DNA from: Capitella teleta
Lineage: Eukaryota; Annelida; Polychaeta; Capitellidae
Direction: 5' to 3'
Assembly: GCA_000328365.1 (NCBI GenBank)
Contig: KB298452.1
Coordinates: forward strand, 3,479-67,478
DNA: 64,000 nt
In this document: piece by piece, positions 35,520-46,509 of the stretch
Layout: each line of letters begins with the position of its first letter
How positions within the stretch are numbered: position 1 is the first letter of the stretch
Program-made: the position numbers and the translations under genes
Notes under the pieces: generated by a model
What the model was told of the DNA's origin: nothing
What the model saw: the letters and a program-made list of their open reading frames with translations, nothing else
Databases searched by the model: none

Positions 35520-36357
35520 GCCCGATATATCCGTGATTTTGGTCGTGGAGCCTGACATTTATAACATGCAAGAGCAAGTGATTTGTTTACCTCCATAGAG
35601 CACTGTCAACAACCGTTCCGTCCATCTTACGCTCTCTTGTTAAAATGAACATTGTCTGAAAATGAAACGGCAAGATGTAAGACAATTTTGCAAGTGATTG
35701 TAACAAATAATAAATCATATTTAATGTGGGCTCAATAGAGACACCACATGTAGGCCTACACAGCGATAAATTAAAATAACAAGACAGAAGAACATTCCAA
35801 AAAGTAGAAGTTACAAGCGTAATAATTTGCACATACTGACATAGCCAAATTAATATCTAGCCTGAGGCCTAATTATTATACTATACTACACTATACTACT
35901 ACTACTATCATAACTATCATACTATGACTCATAATACTATCATACATGAGTATGAAAATTATGATATATAATATTAATATATTTCCTATTACATTTTGAT
36001 TACACACAAATATTCAGCATGAAATTTAAGAGTACCCACACTGCTGTTCTTGCCAGACCAGTGCACAATCGCTTCATTGTGGTTGATGTGCGGGAGATGC
36101 GTTTCGGAGACTTGCATCTGCCTCTTGGGGGGATCCTTGGGGGCGTTCCTTCTGACTCGGTTTCCCAGGTGCGACACATATTGGGATAGGGAAGGATCTC
36201 TCATCCAATCGGAAGAACGCAGGTCAACCGTTCTGGGTTCATGTACATCTCTCTGAATACTGTGAACTTTTCCCGTGATTCCCACAGAACGGAAAATCAC
36301 ACATGCCACGCATATATTAACGAATTGATAGCATAAATTCCGCCTCAATTGAGCCAT
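29787..36357 (-). CDS. SorCS-type VPS10-domain sorting receptor
   Basis: Type I membrane receptor of the sortilin family (SorCS1/2/3 group), which in animals traffics neurotrophin, APP and other cargo. 24 exons, 1148 residues: 36040-36357, 35591-35655, 34887-34989, 34673-34831, 34308-34619, 34160-34246, 33930-34103, 33737-33883, 33582-33687, 33453-33529, 33303-33397, 33134-33241, 32968-33082, 32782-32921, 32623-32733, 32396-32573, 32163-32349, 31967-32109, 30718-30856, 30557-30669, 30390-30509, 30104-30330, 29884-30056, 29787-29836. Order: signal peptide, propeptide with furin-like site NRVRR, VPS10 propeller (IVHWSGKNSS, SALWRSTNYGSDF, FYWAIPEID), the Cys-rich 10CC module (CECTEEDYECDFGY, then CPEGKPYMKSKGYRKI), a PKD domain (YTWSFGDSS ... 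GQYTISVTATN) and a second PKD-like part (HYLWSFGDE ... GNYTTRVEAIN), a juxtamembrane domain, a transmembrane helix near residue 1065 and an acidic cytoplasmic tail (DDTDDDDPP, DDDDLADD). The acidic clusters could be sorting signals. Confidence 0.9.
30904..31951. mobile_element. Non-autonomous hAT-type element in a SorCS intron
   Basis: 1048 bp with perfect 17-bp terminal inverted repeats (TAGGGCTGGGCGGATAT at the left, its complement at the right) and an exact 8-bp target duplication CTCTTAAC (30896-30903 and 31952-31959), the hAT hallmark. Subterminal repeats of acggata/cacggatat lie at both ends. No transposase frame is present. It begins only about 15 bp inside the intron from exon 18 (exon boundary at 31967) yet leaves the donor site intact. 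Confidence 0.9.
35064..35556 (+). mobile_element. MITE copy, same family as 43796-44416, 5'-truncated
   Basis: About 450 bp align with 43962-44416 (shared words: ttttaattgaggc, gaacaatag, ttgatatcattgt-like, tcaaagttgcccac, aactcata, tcagcatatttctt/tcaacatatttctt, gtccaactttc-like, gtggagcct). The right end keeps the cgtggagcctgac terminus; the left terminal repeat is missing. It lies in intron 2 of the SorCS-like gene. Confidence 0.75.
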
Positions 36358-36446
36358 GTTTTCCTACAATTTCTTGTTTATGGTAATGAGAAGCCGTAAG
36401 TGGGTAGTCGGTGTATCTTTTGCGACATTGGCGGCGTGTTATTCAG

Positions 36447-36454
36447 TGACGTCA
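36447..36454. promoter_or_regulatory. CRE (TGACGTCA) upstream of the SorCS-like gene
   Basis: Perfect palindromic CRE 90 bp upstream of the start codon, in a locally GC-richer block (36420-36560). A promoter role is inferred from position only. Confidence 0.35.
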
Positions 36455-36681
36455 CATCAGCTGCCTTCTTTTTTTTTCCACAGTGGCGCTTTTGTTGCGT
36501 CCGATGATGGCGCCACTGTTCGCGGACTTACTTCCCGCCGCGCGATGCTATTCTTCTTGCGTTTGTTAAAAGTGCGGTATGACTATGCAAATTTAATTCT
36601 TGCGTCTTCTGACTACACGTGAGAACAGGATTGAAAACAGAAATTAACAACGTAATTATTGTCATTAATTATGGCTGTTAA

Positions 36682-37360
36682 AGGGATGGAGAACTGGTTA
36701 AAAATGGACTTTGAGTCGTTATTTGATGCACCAATAATGATTCCTATGCCTGGCCCACACAAGGAATATCATCGCTAACGATTTCGCGGGAGATATATTG
36801 CTAATTAGGCGTGACGTCACGAGCTGTGATGAAACACCGAGTTCCCCATCTTTTACAATGGGCCTCGTCATATCACCGTGTCCTGCGACTAAACCCCTGG
36901 ATATTTTTTCTTTCTTTTTTTTCTTTTCGGAAATAGATAGAATAATCATTTTGCCAATAAAATAAAATCGCTATTTTTCTTATTTTAACAAGCGATTTTC
37001 TAGGTCACCTACCATGGTTTCTCATCCCGAAACAGTAAAAAGGTCAGCCAGATTGCACCACGCATGCGCTTTCGTTTCGTAAACAACAAAAATGTCTTTT
37101 TATGGCGAAGATGATCTGCTCTGATTGGCTGAAATCGATAGCTTCACGAGGGGAACGGGACCAATCACGGCAAGCCTTTAGCTGACGTTTGCCTTCTATA
37201 CTTCGCAATGGAAGCCATTCTCCCATAGGCCCAATGCTAACCCCGATATTCGAAATGCACCATTTCCTTACGCTTGCATCCAGGCATGGTGTTTGTGGTA
37301 CGGAATGCTATCGTGCTATGAGTCAATAGAACATCACTTAAAATTCAGTTCCCCATCCCT
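36682..37360. mobile_element. MITE with TTAA target, piggyBac-type
   Basis: 679 bp bounded by TTAA on both sides (36678-36681 and 37361-37364). Terminal inverted repeats: AGGGATGGAGAACTGG at the left and the complement of CAGTTCCCCATCCCT at the right. TTAA duplication points to the piggyBac superfamily. The interior contains promoter-like words (gcgtgacgtcacg, caccacgcatgcgc) and no transposase. Confidence 0.8.
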
Positions 37361-37426
37361 TTAATGTTAAAATTTAGGATTTGTATCGTTTTGTTTTTGT
37401 TTTGTTTTTGTTTTTGTTTTGAAGAA

Positions 37427-38507
37427 GAAGAAGAAGTGGTCATACAGGATGCTCACTCTAATCCTGTTGATCTGGAGTGTGGCGTGCCCCAAGGGATCGG
37501 TCCTTGGGCCGATACTTTTCACTTTGTATACTGCGTCACTGGGTCTTCTACTAAGAAGCTACGACATGGGTTATCACTTCTATGGTTGTCTTTTAATCCG
37601 AGTGAGCAAGCTGCTGCAACAGAGCGCATGGAGGCATGTCTGAGAGCCGTGAAACAGTGGATGATGCACCACAAGCTGAAAATGAACTCTGGATAATCTG
37701 AATACATGTACTTACTGATTGCATCGCACTCCGTTCGACGTCACATCAACCAGCGGCGGTCTCTCATCATTGGCGATCAACTGATTGAGCCTCGGTTGCA
37801 ACCAGTGCGAAACCTGGGCATACAAATGAGCCCTGAAGCATCGATGGAAGCTCACGTCAACTCCATCTCCAGGGCATGTTACATGCAAATCGCAAACATC
37901 AGCAAGATCAAGCGCTACCCGAATGAAGATGCTTTGAAAACCGTCATCTACTGCCTCGTAACCAGTAAAATGGATTACGGAAACTGCCTCCTCATCGGGG
38001 CCCCTGCCTTCCTGCTTCAGCATCTACAAATGATACAGAACACCGAGGGCGCATCATCAGCAGGACCCGTTGTCCACGCCCATTGTACACGCCCGTTGTA
38101 CACGCGACCTTCACTGGCTCCCGGTCGATAAACGCATCAAATACAAGATTCTTGTGACAGTTTTTAAAGTTTTACATAATACTGCGTCTTCTTACCTCAA
38201 TGACTTAATACATGTACATTATTACTTTATAATGTACATTATTCGGACCGTCCATCACGTGGCAGCAGAGTGCCTTTCACTACCTCTGTTTTAATGCATG
38301 ATCGTGTTTTTAGTGTAGCTGCACCACGCATGTGCAACGTTTCACCGGACTATTTGAGAAGTGCTGACTCTTTTAACAGTTTTAAAAGTCAATTGAAAAC
38401 ATTTTTATTCCAAGAATAGTTTTATTCCATGTAACCCTTAATATTTTACCTTGTTTTATGTTCTGTTTAGCGTTTAGAGCTCCTTGGATTTTACGCTATA
38501 TAAATAA
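37427..38507 (+). mobile_element. LINE fragment, RT domain to 3' end (Jockey/CR1-like group)
   Basis: A 5'-truncated non-LTR retrotransposon. Pieces of reverse transcriptase are read in more than one frame: ECGVPQG then [40 protein letters not shown], and RDLHWLPVDKRIKYKILV with VFKVLHNTASSYLNDL, the usual C-terminal region. It is inactive: the frame changes just after GVPQG, the YADD active-site segment is lost, and a stop replaces a lysine after KMNSG. The 3' UTR ends ...tatataaataaa and runs into the TTA microsatellite. Confidence 0.85.
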
Positions 38508-38679
<172 letters not shown>

Positions 38680-38689
38680 GGGTTTTCGT

Positions 38690-39087
38690 GTATTTTACAT
38701 GATTCAATCAATCAATTCTTCATTTCTTCTTGAAGGACGGCGATGGCTGCGGCACTCGTAAATCTTTTTGTAGAGAATTCCATATCTTGGTTCCTTCACA
38801 CACCATCAACCGTTGAAGGATGTGTTTTCAGCATAAACGCATCGTCGGACAATCTCAGTGGCCTGAATGGGTGGTAAGGCTCGCAAAATTCTCGAGTGCA
38901 AAGCATTGTGGATCCGTTTCTCCACTGGGAGCCAATGCAGTGATGCTAAACGAGATGTCATGTGATTATGTTTAAGAGTTCTTATTAGAATTCGCGCAGT
39001 ACTGTTTTGCATCATCTTTAGTCGACGTATTTTGCATTTTGGATGAGCAAAGCGGCGGCCATTTTGGTAATCGAATCTGGAAATCAC
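38690..39087 (-). mobile_element. LINE fragment, 3' part of ORF2, opposite orientation
   Basis: Minus-strand peptide with KMMQNSTARILIRTLKHNH and LASLHWLPVEKRIHN, a conserved region after the RT domain in Jockey/CR1-like elements, then a GTKIWNSLQKDLRV-like stretch in another frame. Its 3' end points into the microsatellite at 38508-38679. Truncated and inactive. Confidence 0.75.
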
Positions 39088-39487
39088 GGTGGCATGCAGC
39101 GCTATTGCGCTTGCTTTTGCTGAGAGTTATTGACGTGATTTCGCGATCCTTCGAAGGTGAAAGTATGCAAAATAATAATGCCTTTAAAATGTATCCACCC
39201 AAGGAATCAAACGGGTCGTCAGGACCTGCAAAGAGTGAATTTAGTACTGTGAACTTTTGTTTATTACAGGTCGCCTCCTTAATGAACCAAGCTTGACACG
39301 TGCGCACTCTTCTGTCTCGATTTGGTCTATATATACCGTGTAGACTATGGTGTTGATTTAATCGACTAGACATATTCATATGTCAAGCCGATAAATAAAT
39401 CTATCTCAGAGGTAACTCTGTCCCAATCAGAGAAAATCTTGGCTAAGCTACGGCCACAAATAACCATCTGTAACATTAAAATACAAT

Positions 39488-39660
<173 letters not shown>

Positions 39661-39843
39661 TATGAGCCGATATATTGTTTTATATAATCATAAACCAGAC
39701 TTACATGACAGGTGTTTTTATATTTATGCTCTGTGTGTGTTCATTGAAAAGAATCTGCTTTTATATCTTAAAGTCTCATTGAAAATGCTTCAAAATGTGA
39801 TATTATAACCCCACCCTTTATAGTATTAGGCTCATCTGAGCAT

Positions 39844-40360
39844 TTGACTCAAACAGAGCAATTAAGCAGCTACCTCTATACTTGGCGGGATCATTACTCC
39901 CCATCACTCCGTCCAAAGCATATCACAATACAACAACGACCGCATAATCTCCATGAACTCATCAAAATAGACCTACAAAATATGAATATTATACAACACA
40001 TGAACCGCGAACCAACAACTGATCCCACCCACAATTGTACAATACTCCAAGAAACGCTAACCTCACTCATAAATAACCACACAACAACAACAACCGTCCG
40101 TTTCAATAAGCATAAGCACAAAAAATCAGATTGGATAACCCAAGGAATCACTCGCTCCATCCGTTTCCGAGAGAGACTTCACCTCAAACCTCAACGATCT
40201 CTCCCACATTCTCATCAGTATCAAACGCTGAAAACCAACCTCACTGCATATAATAGAATCCTCAAGAAAACAACCAGAAACGCAAAATCCCTTCATTACC
40301 GAATCATTTTCACCCAATCACGCAATGACCCAAAATATGGTACGATGTACGTACCCCATA
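39844..40360 (+). mobile_element. LINE fragment, region between endonuclease and RT
   Basis: Open frame with KKSDWITQGITRSIRFRERL followed by YQTLKTNLTAYNRILKKTTR and a basic segment ending near FTQSRNDPK. This is the usual linker just before the RT domain of non-LTR elements. It is truncated on both sides; the downstream lysine-rich run comes from A-rich simple sequence. Confidence 0.7.
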
Positions 40361-40614
40361 GCACACTGTTTGTAATCGTTGGGAAAAAAAAAAACAAAAA
40401 AAAACATAGACAAAACAAAAGAAAAGAAACCCAACAGTTTATTACATTAAAATAATAATAGTCTACTCATTCGATTCAATTCCTCGTTTTTGTTTGTTTT
40501 GTTTTCTTTCGTGCTTTTGTTTGTGTGCGTGTGGGGTTTTTTTTTCTTCTCTTTATATTAATATTATTTTTTTTTTCATTGTATTCTTGTTCCTGTTTGG
40601 TTTCGTTTAAGTGT

Positions 40615-40974
40615 ACGTATTCAGGGAACCGAATAGCTCAGTGGGTTAAACCGACTAACTGCAATCCTATGTCGACCGTGGGGGTCGAGGTCCCGGGTTC
40701 GAGACCCGATCAGGCCACGGGCGTTATGATTGTGAATTATAATTGTAATCCGTTATAATTGTAATTCTTCGGTGACTCTGCAGTGCTGCCTAACTGCGTA
40801 ACAAGGCCGGCGCTGTGTACTACTGTCTATGGTGGTATGCAGGATAAAGAACCCTTGGGATTTATCGATAAGAGTAGGGGGGAACCCCGGTCCCAGGCCT
40901 TCTGTTCTGGCGCCCGTATCACCCGAATGGCTTGGGTGGAGCCGTAAAACCCCAATCAATCAATCAATCAATCA

Positions 40975-41041
<67 letters not shown>

Positions 41042-41068
41042 TCAATCAATCAATCAATCAATCAATCA
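40615..41068 (+). mobile_element. tRNA-derived SINE with (CAAT)n tail
   Basis: tRNA-like head with A box TAGCTCAGTGGG (40634-40645) and B box GGTTCGAGACC (40696-40706), a body of about 240 bp and a long (CAAT)n tail from 40951. Nearly matching flanks cgtttaagtg (40604-40613) and cgtttataagtg (41069-41080) look like a target duplication. Other copies: split at 22873-26385 and diverged at 61965-62190. The head is pseudo-tRNA, not a functional tRNA gene. Confidence 0.85.
40951..41068 (+). repeat. (CAAT)n tail of the SINE
   Basis: About 118 bp of CAAT units with two TTCAAT interruptions about 65 bp apart, suggesting growth by slippage. Confidence 0.9.
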
Positions 41069-41080
41069 CGTTTATAAGTG

Positions 41081-42647
41081 AATTCCCCGGGTGGCCAGAG
41101 CGAAAACGGCTCACGTTTGAGCCATAGCCTGGTCTCCCGGCTCTGCTGTATTTGACGTATTTGAAGCAGGACTACAATCAGGGAAAAAACTGCTGACGTA
41201 CTTGACACCTCGGTACTCAGTACAAAATTAATTTAAAATGAAACATTAAAAGCACGCGAGATGGAGAGAATTCAAATGTCGTCTGCTGAACCAACGATTT
41301 CCAAGAAAAAGATTGCCATAAACAAAGAAGAAAGAAATTGTCTGAATTGCAAAAGTAAAATTAAAGTCTGCGTCATGAGAATAAAAGAAATAATAGATTA
41401 AAATATATTGTGTAAAGGTACTGCTTCTTTTTGCACAGACCTTGAGCATATATTCTTGCGAGGCTCGCATGGGTGCAGAGAAGTTAGCGAACGAGGAGCA
41501 ATTTGTTCGCCTTGGCACATGCAGTGCACAAGTGTCACAGTTAGGTAACCTTAACACATTCACCGCCAAGGTCCCAGGCACGAGAATTCTCGCATTCTCG
41601 TCCACACCTTCATTGACAGGCTAACGTCTCCTTGCTCCCACCTAACTCCCTACTTTGATCTGACTAATCAAGGGGAATCAAACTCGGGCGAACTGGAACA
41701 TGCAGGGCTCCAAAATTCGCCATAAGTGACAGCTGGCCTGTCAAGAATCTAGCTAGGCTTTAGTGATAAAACGAAAAATAATATTTCTTTCAAGGGATAA
41801 TTGTTTTATCGCTGAAGCGGGGATAATTTTGAGTCCGCTGTATTCGCAGCGATCGACGTACCATTGGTTGAGCAACTCCTCAAACACCAATTTAATTGCA
41901 AGAAAGACATAATCTATGTGTGTAAAATGCACCGATGTTTTGATAGTTGAAATAATTTTAAATTTCATATGTTCAGCAAAATCTGCGTGAACATTGTTTA
42001 TATAGCATATACGTGTACCGTAGAAGTGGAACGCTCATGCTTCGATATCTTGATGGTAGTCGAATGATGAGCTAATCCTGTAAAATATGAACTACATGTA
42101 CTACTAGTCTGCTACTGGTGATCGAAATCGAATAGACATTCTGTGAGTTAATACTAACCCGAAACGACAATGAGAGCTGCGCCTCAGAATGCAATTAAAA
42201 ATAATGAAAATTGGATGAATCTATTAGCTGAAGAAATAAAGCGCACAAACGATAATTCAATCAAGAAGATGACCGTTCTTCGTGAATAAAATCCCCGAGA
42301 AATTACCAACTTCCCAAGGCTCAGAAAGGTCCGGTATCAGTGGTGTAATGAAGTGCGATTGTGTCATTATGTATACGTCCATATCATAGAAGTTTGGCCT
42401 ACTAGTATCCAGCTCTAAGAGTGCAGGAATACTTGTGAGGGCATAAAGTTTAATTAATGGAGAGAAAAAAAGAGGGGGGCAAGCAAAAATTAACAGATGA
42501 AGTAAAGTCAGTAAGGCTTTCATTAGCTTCTGTTAAATCACACCTTAATTTGACAGCATTTGTTTTTATTTATTAGCTTGTTTGTTATATTTTAGGATAA
42601 AAAGGAGAGCTAGGTGTGCTTCTGCGTTCAGAAATCAAGAAGCGACC
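41081..42647. other. Intergenic DNA upstream of the WAP/antistasin gene
   Basis: A minus-strand open stretch at about 41432-41605 (peptide with NCDTCALHVPRRTNC) ends at a GT donor-like site, but I found no partner exons and no similarity. Otherwise no gene seen. Confidence 0.4.
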
Positions 42648-45158
42648 ATGCCGATCAAGATCGTCTTATGCACCCTCCTCGTGGTGCTGGCCACCGTCAA
42701 TTCTAGTGAGTCATTTTTATTGAATTTATTCACGTACGAAACTATTTTCAATTTTACGTTTGTCTCGAAATCCGCAATTTTGCTTCCATATCATTTCAAG
42801 GCGCATGTTTCTTTGGTTATATTAACATAGCTTTTACAGTATTTTTCTTTCAACCTGATGAAAAATATTGTAGCTCAATCTCAACACAAGCAGCTTCAAG
42901 GTGTAAGTCGACTGGTCTATAGCTGACGCCAAGTCGAACACTTTTTACCGAATCCTGCTTTTAGGGATCTATCAAAAGCGACATTGACAGAGTTTTTCTT
43001 TCTAATTTTTTTTTTCTCCGATTTCTCGGCTCGCCTTATTCAGAGTGGACACAAACAATCTATGTTAAATAAAATTGCACAGTGACTAATATGTATCAAC
43101 CATGAAATGAATTGCGTGTTATATCTTTTCCATTGTTATTTCCGAGGAGAGAAAATACCCTTCTGACAAGTAAAAGTTTCCTGTTTACTCGGCATGATAA
43201 TTTGCGCACTATTTCATTCTATAATTTGCCCTGTTTTTTAATGAAACACTTTCCACAGAGACGCTCGTTAAACCTGGGACATGCCCAGCAGCTTCTGCGG
43301 TTTGTTCGGACGAGAATTCCAAAGATGAGTGTAAGAAGGACAAACAATGCGATGGAACCCAAAAGTGTTGTCCCGGAGCATGTGCTAACGTTTGTGTCGA
43401 ACCATGCAATGAATTCCTGTGTGCGCTGTGGTGCGAGTTTGGCAATGAATTGGATGGAAACGGTTGTCCAATGTGCAGCTGCAAGCCAAATCCCTGCGAA
43501 GTAAGTCAAAGTGCTCTGAGTTCAACCTCTTAAATACATTATCTTTGCTTCATTCAAAACAGGTGACCGATTGTGTTCCCGGCACGGAATGTGTGGTCGT
43601 GCCAAGTGATTGCTTTGGGCCTTTCTGTGCTGCCACAGCAGAATGTAAACCCATACAATGCGATGAATTCCTGTGTATGATGTGGTGTGAGTTTGGCAAT
43701 GAATTGGATGGAAACGGTTGTCCAATGTGCAGCTGCAAGCCGAATCCCTGCAAAGTAAGTCAAAATGCACTGAGTTCATCCTCTTAAATATATATGTGTG
43801 GCTCCACGGCAAAACCCTGGATATGTACAGCAGACATTAGAGATAGAGGCGATTTTAGTAGCTGGGGCTATATTTAAGGTTTTTGAGATTCTTAACTTAT
43901 TCGATGCAGAATACATATTTCTATATGATGGTATATGCATTAAAAATCAGCTCATAATATAAATGCATAAATTAATGTTTTAATTGAGGCTCCCCTAAGA
44001 ACAATAGATCAATTATTCGAAAGAAATGACCCTTTAATACTCGTTTCAATTGTCGGCCACTCGGCTGTCTCGCATTGCATCTAAATAACCTTGATATCAT
44101 TGTAAAGGTTGTCTTCAATAATTTCTGAAAATATCAACCCGGGCTAGATTCAATCACCATTCAACCAATCGCGAAGCAGAAACACTACCACTATCCAGTG
44201 TCAAAGTTGCCCACGTAACTCATAGCAACGTTTTTATTGATTGATTATCTCAGAATAAGCATTTTTGGGATATTTAATTTCAAATAGCCATATCTTTGTA
44301 ACTGGTCAACATATTTCTTTAAAACAATTACCAAAATGTCCAACTTTCCAATCTCTATCAGGTGATATGGCTAGCTCGAAAATTTTCTTTTTGCGAGTTT
44401 TACCGTGGAGCCTCACGTATTTTATCTCTTTGGTGGATGTAGGCAAAGTTTGCCAATGAATTATATCCTGATATTGGTGTGAAGGAGTCCAAATGATACA
44501 CATAGGAAATGTTGATGGCCTAGCTCTTGATAACCAAGGTTGATAAATGAGTGTTTGGCCAGATAAACAGGCAGCTGAGCTCAGTGTGTTGTATAAAGGT
44601 GTAGGATAATAAAAAGTGCCATAACGAACTCGAAGGGTGTTTGGGTCTACACCCAAAGTGAAACGAAGGCAATCCACCAGCAATAAATGGAATTATTGTT
44701 CCAATAATTTTGTTTTTCTTCCTTACCTAAAAAAAGGTGGCCGAATGTGCTCCAGGCACGGAATGTGTGGTTGTGCCAAGTGATTGCTTTGGGCCTTTCT
44801 GTGCTGCCACAGCAGAATGTAAACCCATACAATGCGATGAATTCCTGTGTATGATGTGGTGTGAGTTTGGCAATGAATTGGATGGAAACGGTTGTCCAAT
44901 GTGCAGCTGCAAGCCAAATCCCTGCGATGTAAGTCAAAATGCATTGAGTTCAACCTCTTGGGTACATTATTTTTGCTTCCTTCAAAATAGGCGACCGATT
45001 GTGTTCCCGGCACGGAATGTGTGGTTGTGCCAAGGGATTGTTTTGAGCCTTTCTGTGCTGCCTCAGCCGAATGTCGTCCTACTCCACCGTGAGTTATATA
45101 TCTATGTCTGTGTATGTTGAATTTACCTTTTTGTTCACAATTCTCTTATTTTAGATAA
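42648..45158 (+). CDS. Secreted WAP + antistasin-type protease inhibitor
   Basis: Predicted extracellular serine-protease inhibitor. Exons: 42648-42705, 43259-43500, 43563-43754, 44737-44928, 44991-45088, 45155-45158; total 261 residues, the last exon supplying only the stop. Signal peptide: MPIKIVLCTLLVVLATVNS. Exon 2 has a WAP four-disulfide core (KPGTCP ... DECKKDKQCDGTQKCCPG ... CVEPC) then an antistasin-like unit (WCEFGNELDGNGCPMCSCKP). Exons 3 and 4 each encode 64 residues: a Cys motif (CVPGTECVVVPSDCFGPFC) followed by another antistasin unit. Exon 5 has a final half unit. All internal introns up to exon 5 are phase 0, which lets the modules duplicate. Exons 3 and 4 are almost identical in DNA, a recent duplication. 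A MITE lies in the intron between them. The P1 residues that set specificity cannot be assigned safely. Confidence 0.85.
43796..44416. mobile_element. MITE with terminal inverted repeats in an inhibitor intron
   Basis: 621 bp. The left end GTGTGGCTCCACGGCAAAAC pairs with the right end, whose complement reads GTGAGGCTCCACGGTAAAAC. No coding content. It shares its last 450 bp with the copy at 35064-35556. Superfamily not determined because the target duplication is unclear. Confidence 0.8.
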
Positions 45159-45255
45159 TCATTGATGAAGAGTGGACCTTGGCTGTTAACCAATCAAAAC
45201 TTGGTGTTTTACGCAACCAAATTATTTGAATTTATATCACTTCTTTTGGCCAACA

Positions 45256-45261
45256 AATAAA
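45256..45261 (+). terminator. Poly(A) signal AATAAA for the inhibitor gene
   Basis: About 100 bp after the stop codon; a similar site is kept in the relic at 54945-55210. Confidence 0.55.
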
Positions 45262-45733
45262 AATATGCAGTCAATTTGTGGAAAGCGAGTTATCCATATA
45301 CAAGTCAGTCTAATTGTGGTTTAGTGAAAAACAGAATGGTATTATTTGTAGAAAACAATTTGACTTTGAATTAGATGCATGGATATAGTATCACTTTTAT
45401 CAAACAAAACGGCTCTTTTTTTTTTCTTTTTTTTTTTCTTTTTTTTTTCTGTTGTGGAAATGGTCAAACCATCCATCTCGTTTCGCAATCTGAAGAAATA
45501 ATAAACAAAATGACATCAGCACAAAGAGAGAGTAATAACTCGCATATTGAATCCATAAATATAAGTAAATCCAAATTCACTGAATACAAGGGCTAGACAA
45601 AGGGTTGATTTATCGTCATGACTCTACTACTGAGCGCATGGTCCCTCATGACAGAGGTTGACTGGTTTCTTGGAGCTGCAGAGATCAACAGGTCAGTTCT
45701 ACTATCACAAGAACGTTATTCTAGTCGCGTTAT

Positions 45734-45795
45734 TGTCAGAATTTAAGTGCAGTCAATAAACATATCAATCTCAACTATGCAATGTCAATATGACA
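45734..45795. repeat. 62-bp TGTCA...TGACA unit with 5-bp flanking repeat
   Basis: Starts TGTCAG, ends TGACA and is flanked by GTTAT on both sides (45729-45733 and 45796-45800). It contains AATAAA. It could be a very short solo terminal repeat of a retroelement, perhaps related to the fossil at 45840, or chance. Confidence 0.3.
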
Positions 45796-45839
45796 GTTAT
45801 TAAAAGGTTCACAAATTATTCAATCCCCTGGCTGCTGGT

Positions 45840-46500
45840 AGCTTGAAATTGAATGGCATTATGATTCCCATAGTTGAGGACGCTTCTCTGTTGGGCACTT
45901 GCTTCGGTCCCAGGCAAGTTGGTAATAATTTTTCAAAAGCAATTGGCGACATGTACTATCGAACTAATCTGCTTCTGGCTAGGTTCCATACTTGCAGCAG
46001 TTCCACCAGGTGTATTGGTTACAACATGTTATCCCCAGTATTTGATGCATTCGTTGCAGCTTTTCACCATCACTTCGACATCAGCATTCATGTTAGACCA
46101 GTTGACAGCCTGGCGCCCTCGTCTCTTGCATTTTTCAATTCCCATGTGACCCTGGTGGATTTTCGTCAGGAGTCTTGGTCTCAGCTGCTTGGGGTCAATG
46201 ACTCGCGTGCCTCTGAACACCATACCGTTTGCAGTGGAGAGCTCGTGGCGTATGCTCCAGTATGGTGGCAAACTTGGTTCACAATCAGCCCTGTAATTAG
46301 GCCATTCGTTGATTATGTAATGAATCAACTGTGTTACTTCGCTGTCGGCATGGCAGGTTTGTTATAGCTCTTCCAGCGTAGACGTTGTAATCGCGGTGTA
46401 CAATCGCTGAGTTGCTTCTTGATAATCCTCAGCAGGGGCTTGTGATCTGTTTCCACGATAAACTGACGTCCATATATATATACTGATGAAAGTGTTTGTA
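45840..46500 (-). mobile_element. Ty3/gypsy fossil fragment (RNase H and integrase parts)
   Basis: Minus-strand similarity to the RNase H domain (FIVETDHKPLLRI) and the integrase zinc-binding region (HQGHMGIEKCK ... CNECIKYWG) of Ty3/gypsy elements. It is a broken, partial copy with several defects; no LTRs were recognised. It abuts the 3' end of the LINE fragment at 46510-48330 on the same strand. Confidence 0.75.
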
Positions 46501-46509
46501 TCCCACCGT

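Noticed and set aside
40634-40710. A tRNA gene (A and B boxes)
   Set aside because: It is the head of a SINE with a long (CAAT)n tail and related copies elsewhere; the tRNA fold is not complete.
40951-41068. CRISPR-like regular repeats
   Set aside because: The CAAT array is a simple-sequence SINE tail with no spacers, in an animal genome.
45843-46367. 174-codon plus-strand open frame
   Set aside because: It lies antisense to the Ty3/gypsy fossil, whose minus-strand domains explain the open sequence.
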